Source: an uncultured Methanomassiliicoccales archaeon
GTDB taxonomy: Archaea > Thermoplasmatota > Thermoplasmata > Methanomassiliicoccales > Methanomethylophilaceae
DNA: 7,177 bases
Reading direction: 5' to 3'
Assembly (NCBI GenBank): GCA_934234005.1
Contig: CAKQHC010000080.1
Location: 1-7,177 of the forward strand
Below the pieces are notes generated by a model that was not told the DNA's origin, made no database searches, and worked only from the letters and a program-made list of their open reading frames with translations. The position numbers and the translations under genes were made by a program. Position 1 is the stretch's first letter, and every line of letters begins with the position of its first letter. Positions 5,103-7,177 of the stretch are shown here, in pieces.

Positions 5103-7177
5103 ATGGGATTGGAAGATGACCTCTATGATGAGCTGATTGCGCTCAGAGACGGATTGAGGGCAGAGCATAAAAGCTCCAACGGACGCGTGCCTACTGTATG
5201 TTCGGATGAAGCGTTACGCGAAATGGCGCTGCGCATTCCCACCAAAGCGGAGGATTTCTCCGCAATAGTGGGCATAGGGCAAAGATTCATCGAACTGTAC
5301 GGCGAAGATTTTCTCCGTATAACGCGCAGGTACGCTATAACCGCGGCAAACGGATCGAACATCGACGAAGAAGCTGCGATGACACTTCGCGAACTGGAGA
5401 AAAAGCTTATCAATATCAGCAGAGGAAACCGCCTTCTATTCCAGGGAAAAATTTCCAAGAAAAATACATTCGACCTCATGACTCTTCCCAACGTAGACGT
5501 CATGGGTCTGCTCTTCGGCAGAAAAAGGGTGTTGAAACTGTGCGATTCCGCGAAGAGCAAAGACGACATGTCAGTCTACAAGCACCTTACGGAGATTGTC
5601 CGTGAGGTCAACAGGGAACAGAGGGACAGGGGACAATACGACCTGTATATCGCATATCCGTTCGTACAGGGTCAGATTCCCGGCGAGGATTTCCCGGTAC
5701 GCGCACCGTTGGCGCTGTTTCCGGTTATATTGGAAAAGGATGCCCGCAGCATCACACTCACAATGGACAGCTCCAGAGATGCGATGTACAACAATACGCT
5801 TGTTCTCGCATTCATCAAATCCTCCGGAGAGAACAAACCTCTGCCCCACAACGTCATAGAGGAATACTGCGGAGAAACATTCATGAGCAATATGCTCGAG
5901 TTCTACTCGCAAAGCGGTATCGAACTGAAACGCAATTATGACATTCCCATGAAATTCGAGAACTACTCCCAGGATACTTTCCCCAAGTATCTGCCCGGCG
6001 ACATGGAAGTGGTTCCCAACGTCATCCTTGGAAAATATCCCATGTATTCGAGCTCGATTCAACGCGATTTCGACGGACTTCTTGCGGGAAGGGAAATCAA
6101 CGGCATCCTCAACGATTTAGTCGCCAATCTGGACAAAAACGATTTTATGTCCGATATGCCCGCGCCTCTCTCTGAGTCGGACATACGCAAGAAAGGAATG
6201 GAAGCATCTGAAAAAGATCTTGTATACATCAATTCGCTGAACAGCGCACAGGAGAATATCCTCACCGCAATGGAAAAAGGCGACGAGATTGTGGTTCAGG
6301 GCCCTCCGGGAACAGGAAAATCACAGGTCATAACCGGTCTGATTACTTCCGCCGTCATGAAAGGACGTACAGTACTGATGGTTTCGGAAAAGAAAACCGC
6401 GTTGGATGTCGTTTATTCGCGTCTCGGCAACCTCGCACGGTACTGTCTGCTTATCGACGACGTAGGTAACAAAGATTTGTTCTACAAACAACTGGACAGC
6501 ATGCTTAACGTTCACAACCAGGTTTCCGGAACGGATATCGGGCCTATATCGGCATCCATAGACAAGGATGTCGCCACTCTGACAAACATTGCGGACACAG
6601 TCTACTCCCCATACGAATTCGGGGTTGCGCCGTACAAACTGTACGCCATGGACAAATGGCTGGACATGAACGATCCTCAGCAGTTCGAGACATACCGCGC
6701 ACTGAAAGAGAACATAGACGCAAAACTTATGGCTCTGAAATACGACGAAGTCACGGAACTCCACAGAAAATTCGGCGACCCGTCCACCATGAAAAACTTC
6801 CAGGAATATCAGGATCTCATGATCAAATATCCGTGGATTAAACAAATGAAATCGGACTTGTCCGAATTCAACGTGGGCGAAATGAAATCGGATTTGGCCG
6901 ATCTCGAAAAACAGATGATTGCGTGGAGATCGAAGGGATTCATGGGAAGATTGTTCTCCAAAGGAAAAGTAACGCGCGATGCGACGGCCCTGGTCGACAG
7001 ATACTTCGAGAATTACAACGAACATACCGTGCAGACCGTTATGGACGATCCGCATAGGATTCTGGACGGTTTGGACGGATACGACCGTTTCTCCGCACGC
7101 TCTACCGTTTTCAGCAAACTGACGGAAAGCGAACGCATATACGGTTCGGACATCATGAACGTGAGTAATACATCCAA
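5103..7177 (+). CDS. HRDC-DUF4011-superfamily I helicase/ATPase, 3' end missing
   Basis: The frame is open from the ATG at 5103 to the right edge (691 codons plus two bases). An in-frame TAA at 5085-5087, with no in-frame start between it and 5103, fixes the start. Residues 28-75 (VPTVCSDEALREMA, then SAIVGIGQRFIELYGEDFL) look like an HRDC nucleic-acid-binding domain as in RecQ. A DUF4011-like block follows from about 95, with LEKKLINISRGNRLLF as its hallmark. The helicase core begins with a Q-motif-like LNSAQENIL (379-387), Walker A GPPGTGKS (400-407) and a motif Ia-like VLMVSEKKTALDVV (424-437), the style of COG1112 UPF1-like helicases. Residues 480-690 form a charged insertion; the DEAD-like motif II and later motifs lie outside the window. 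Relatives often exceed 1200 residues and may carry a C-terminal nuclease. The role is unknown; DNA repair, RNA processing or anti-phage defence are possible. Confidence 0.87.
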   Translation, partial: MGLEDDLYDELIALRDGLRAEHKSSNGRVPTVCSDEALREMALRIPTKAEDFSAIVGIGQRFIELYGEDFLRITRRYAITAANGSNIDEEAAMTLRELEKKLINISRGNRLLFQGKISKKNTFDLMTLPNVDVMGLLFGRKRVLKLCDSAKSKDDMSVYKHLTEIVREVNREQRDRGQYDLYIAYPFVQGQIPGEDFPVRAPLALFPVILEKDARSITLTMDSSRDAMYNNTLVLAFIKSSGENKPLPHNVIEEYCGETFMSNMLEFYSQSGIELKRNYDIPMKFENYSQDTFPKYLPGDMEVVPNVILGKYPMYSSSIQRDFDGLLAGREINGILNDLVANLDKNDFMSDMPAPLSESDIRKKGMEASEKDLVYINSLNSAQENILTAMEKGDEIVVQGPPGTGKSQVITGLITSAVMKGRTVLMVSEKKTALDVVYSRLGNLARYCLLIDDVGNKDLFYKQLDSMLNVHNQVSGTDIGPISASIDKDVATLTNIADTVYSPYEFGVAPYKLYAMDKWLDMNDPQQFETYRALKENIDAKLMALKYDEVTELHRKFGDPSTMKNFQEYQDLMIKYPWIKQMKSDLSEFNVGEMKSDLADLEKQMIAWRSKGFMGRLFSKGKVTRDATALVDRYFENYNEHTVQTVMDDPHRILDGLDGYDRFSARSTVFSKLTESERIYGSDIMNVSNTS
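6845..6900 (+). repeat. Two diverged 20-base direct repeats, 36 bases apart, inside the helicase gene
   Basis: AATGAAATCGGACTTGTCCG (6845-6864) recurs as AATGAAATCGGATTTGGCCG (6881-6900) with two mismatches. The offset is 36 bases, so the reading frame is kept and MKSDL is repeated 12 residues apart (582-586 and 594-598). It may be the remnant of a small in-frame duplication in the charged helical insertion. Confidence 0.6.

Noticed and set aside
6321..7055. A 244-codon open frame antisense to the helicase gene
   Set aside because: It lies wholly within the helicase coding sequence, has no domain and no start signal, and is His/Phe/Val-rich as expected of an antisense shadow.
5103..7177. Assignment of the helicase to a named anti-phage system such as Mokosh
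   Set aside because: Mokosh uses COG1112-type helicases, but its partner domains (kinase, PLD nuclease) are not visible here. The N-terminus is HRDC-like and the 3' half is missing, so a system name is not supported.
1..7177. tRNA genes, CRISPR arrays, insertion-sequence ends or riboswitches
   Set aside because: The gaps between genes are all under 80 bases, and I saw no cloverleaf, regularly spaced repeats, transposase motif or long structured leader.

Overview
The window looks like archaeal chromosome. The tyrosyl-tRNA synthetase and hypoxanthine phosphoribosyltransferase are of archaeal type, and the TctA-like membrane protein belongs to a group I associate with archaea. Every complete gene start has a TATA-like box about 24-28 nt upstream and no Shine-Dalgarno sequence, which suggests leaderless transcription. 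Moderate GC, frequent ATA and AGA/AGG codons and this gene mix make a Thermoplasmatota methanogen (Methanomassiliicoccales-like, gut or sediment) my best guess. That placement is an inference, not a proof.

Layout from left to right: (1) the C-terminal end of a PD-(D/E)XK-nuclease-domain protein, probably of the AAA-ATPase/PDDEXK_9 type, cut by the left edge (3-521, +). (2) A DHH/DHHA1 phosphoesterase resembling NrnA (578-1546, +). (3) tyrS on the minus strand (1573-2646), convergent with the DHH gene and divergent from (4) hpt (2701-3291, +). (5) An orphan TctA-family membrane protein with a GTG start (3316-4575, +). (6) An FlK-like acyl-CoA thioesterase on the minus strand (4640-5026), convergent with the TctA gene. 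(7) The first 691 codons of a large HRDC-DUF4011-superfamily I helicase (5103 to the right edge, +).

The genes are mostly independent housekeeping or metabolic units rather than one operon: strands alternate and most genes have their own TATA-like box. tyrS serves translation, hpt purine salvage, the DHH protein probably turnover of short oligonucleotides or pAp, and the thioesterase acyl-CoA housekeeping or detoxification. The two edge genes, the PDDEXK_9 fragment and the DUF4011 helicase, belong to patchily distributed families and give the window its accessory flavour.

The most notable points are the tyrS/hpt divergent promoter, where one palindromic TATTAATA lies exactly midway between two start codons; the HRDC-DUF4011-helicase architecture at the right edge; and full conservation of the FlK catalytic residues in the thioesterase. 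No tRNA, rRNA, CRISPR array or insertion sequence was seen. All intergenic gaps are under 80 bases. I did not find a clear novel multi-gene system; the best place to look for one is downstream of the helicase, beyond the window.
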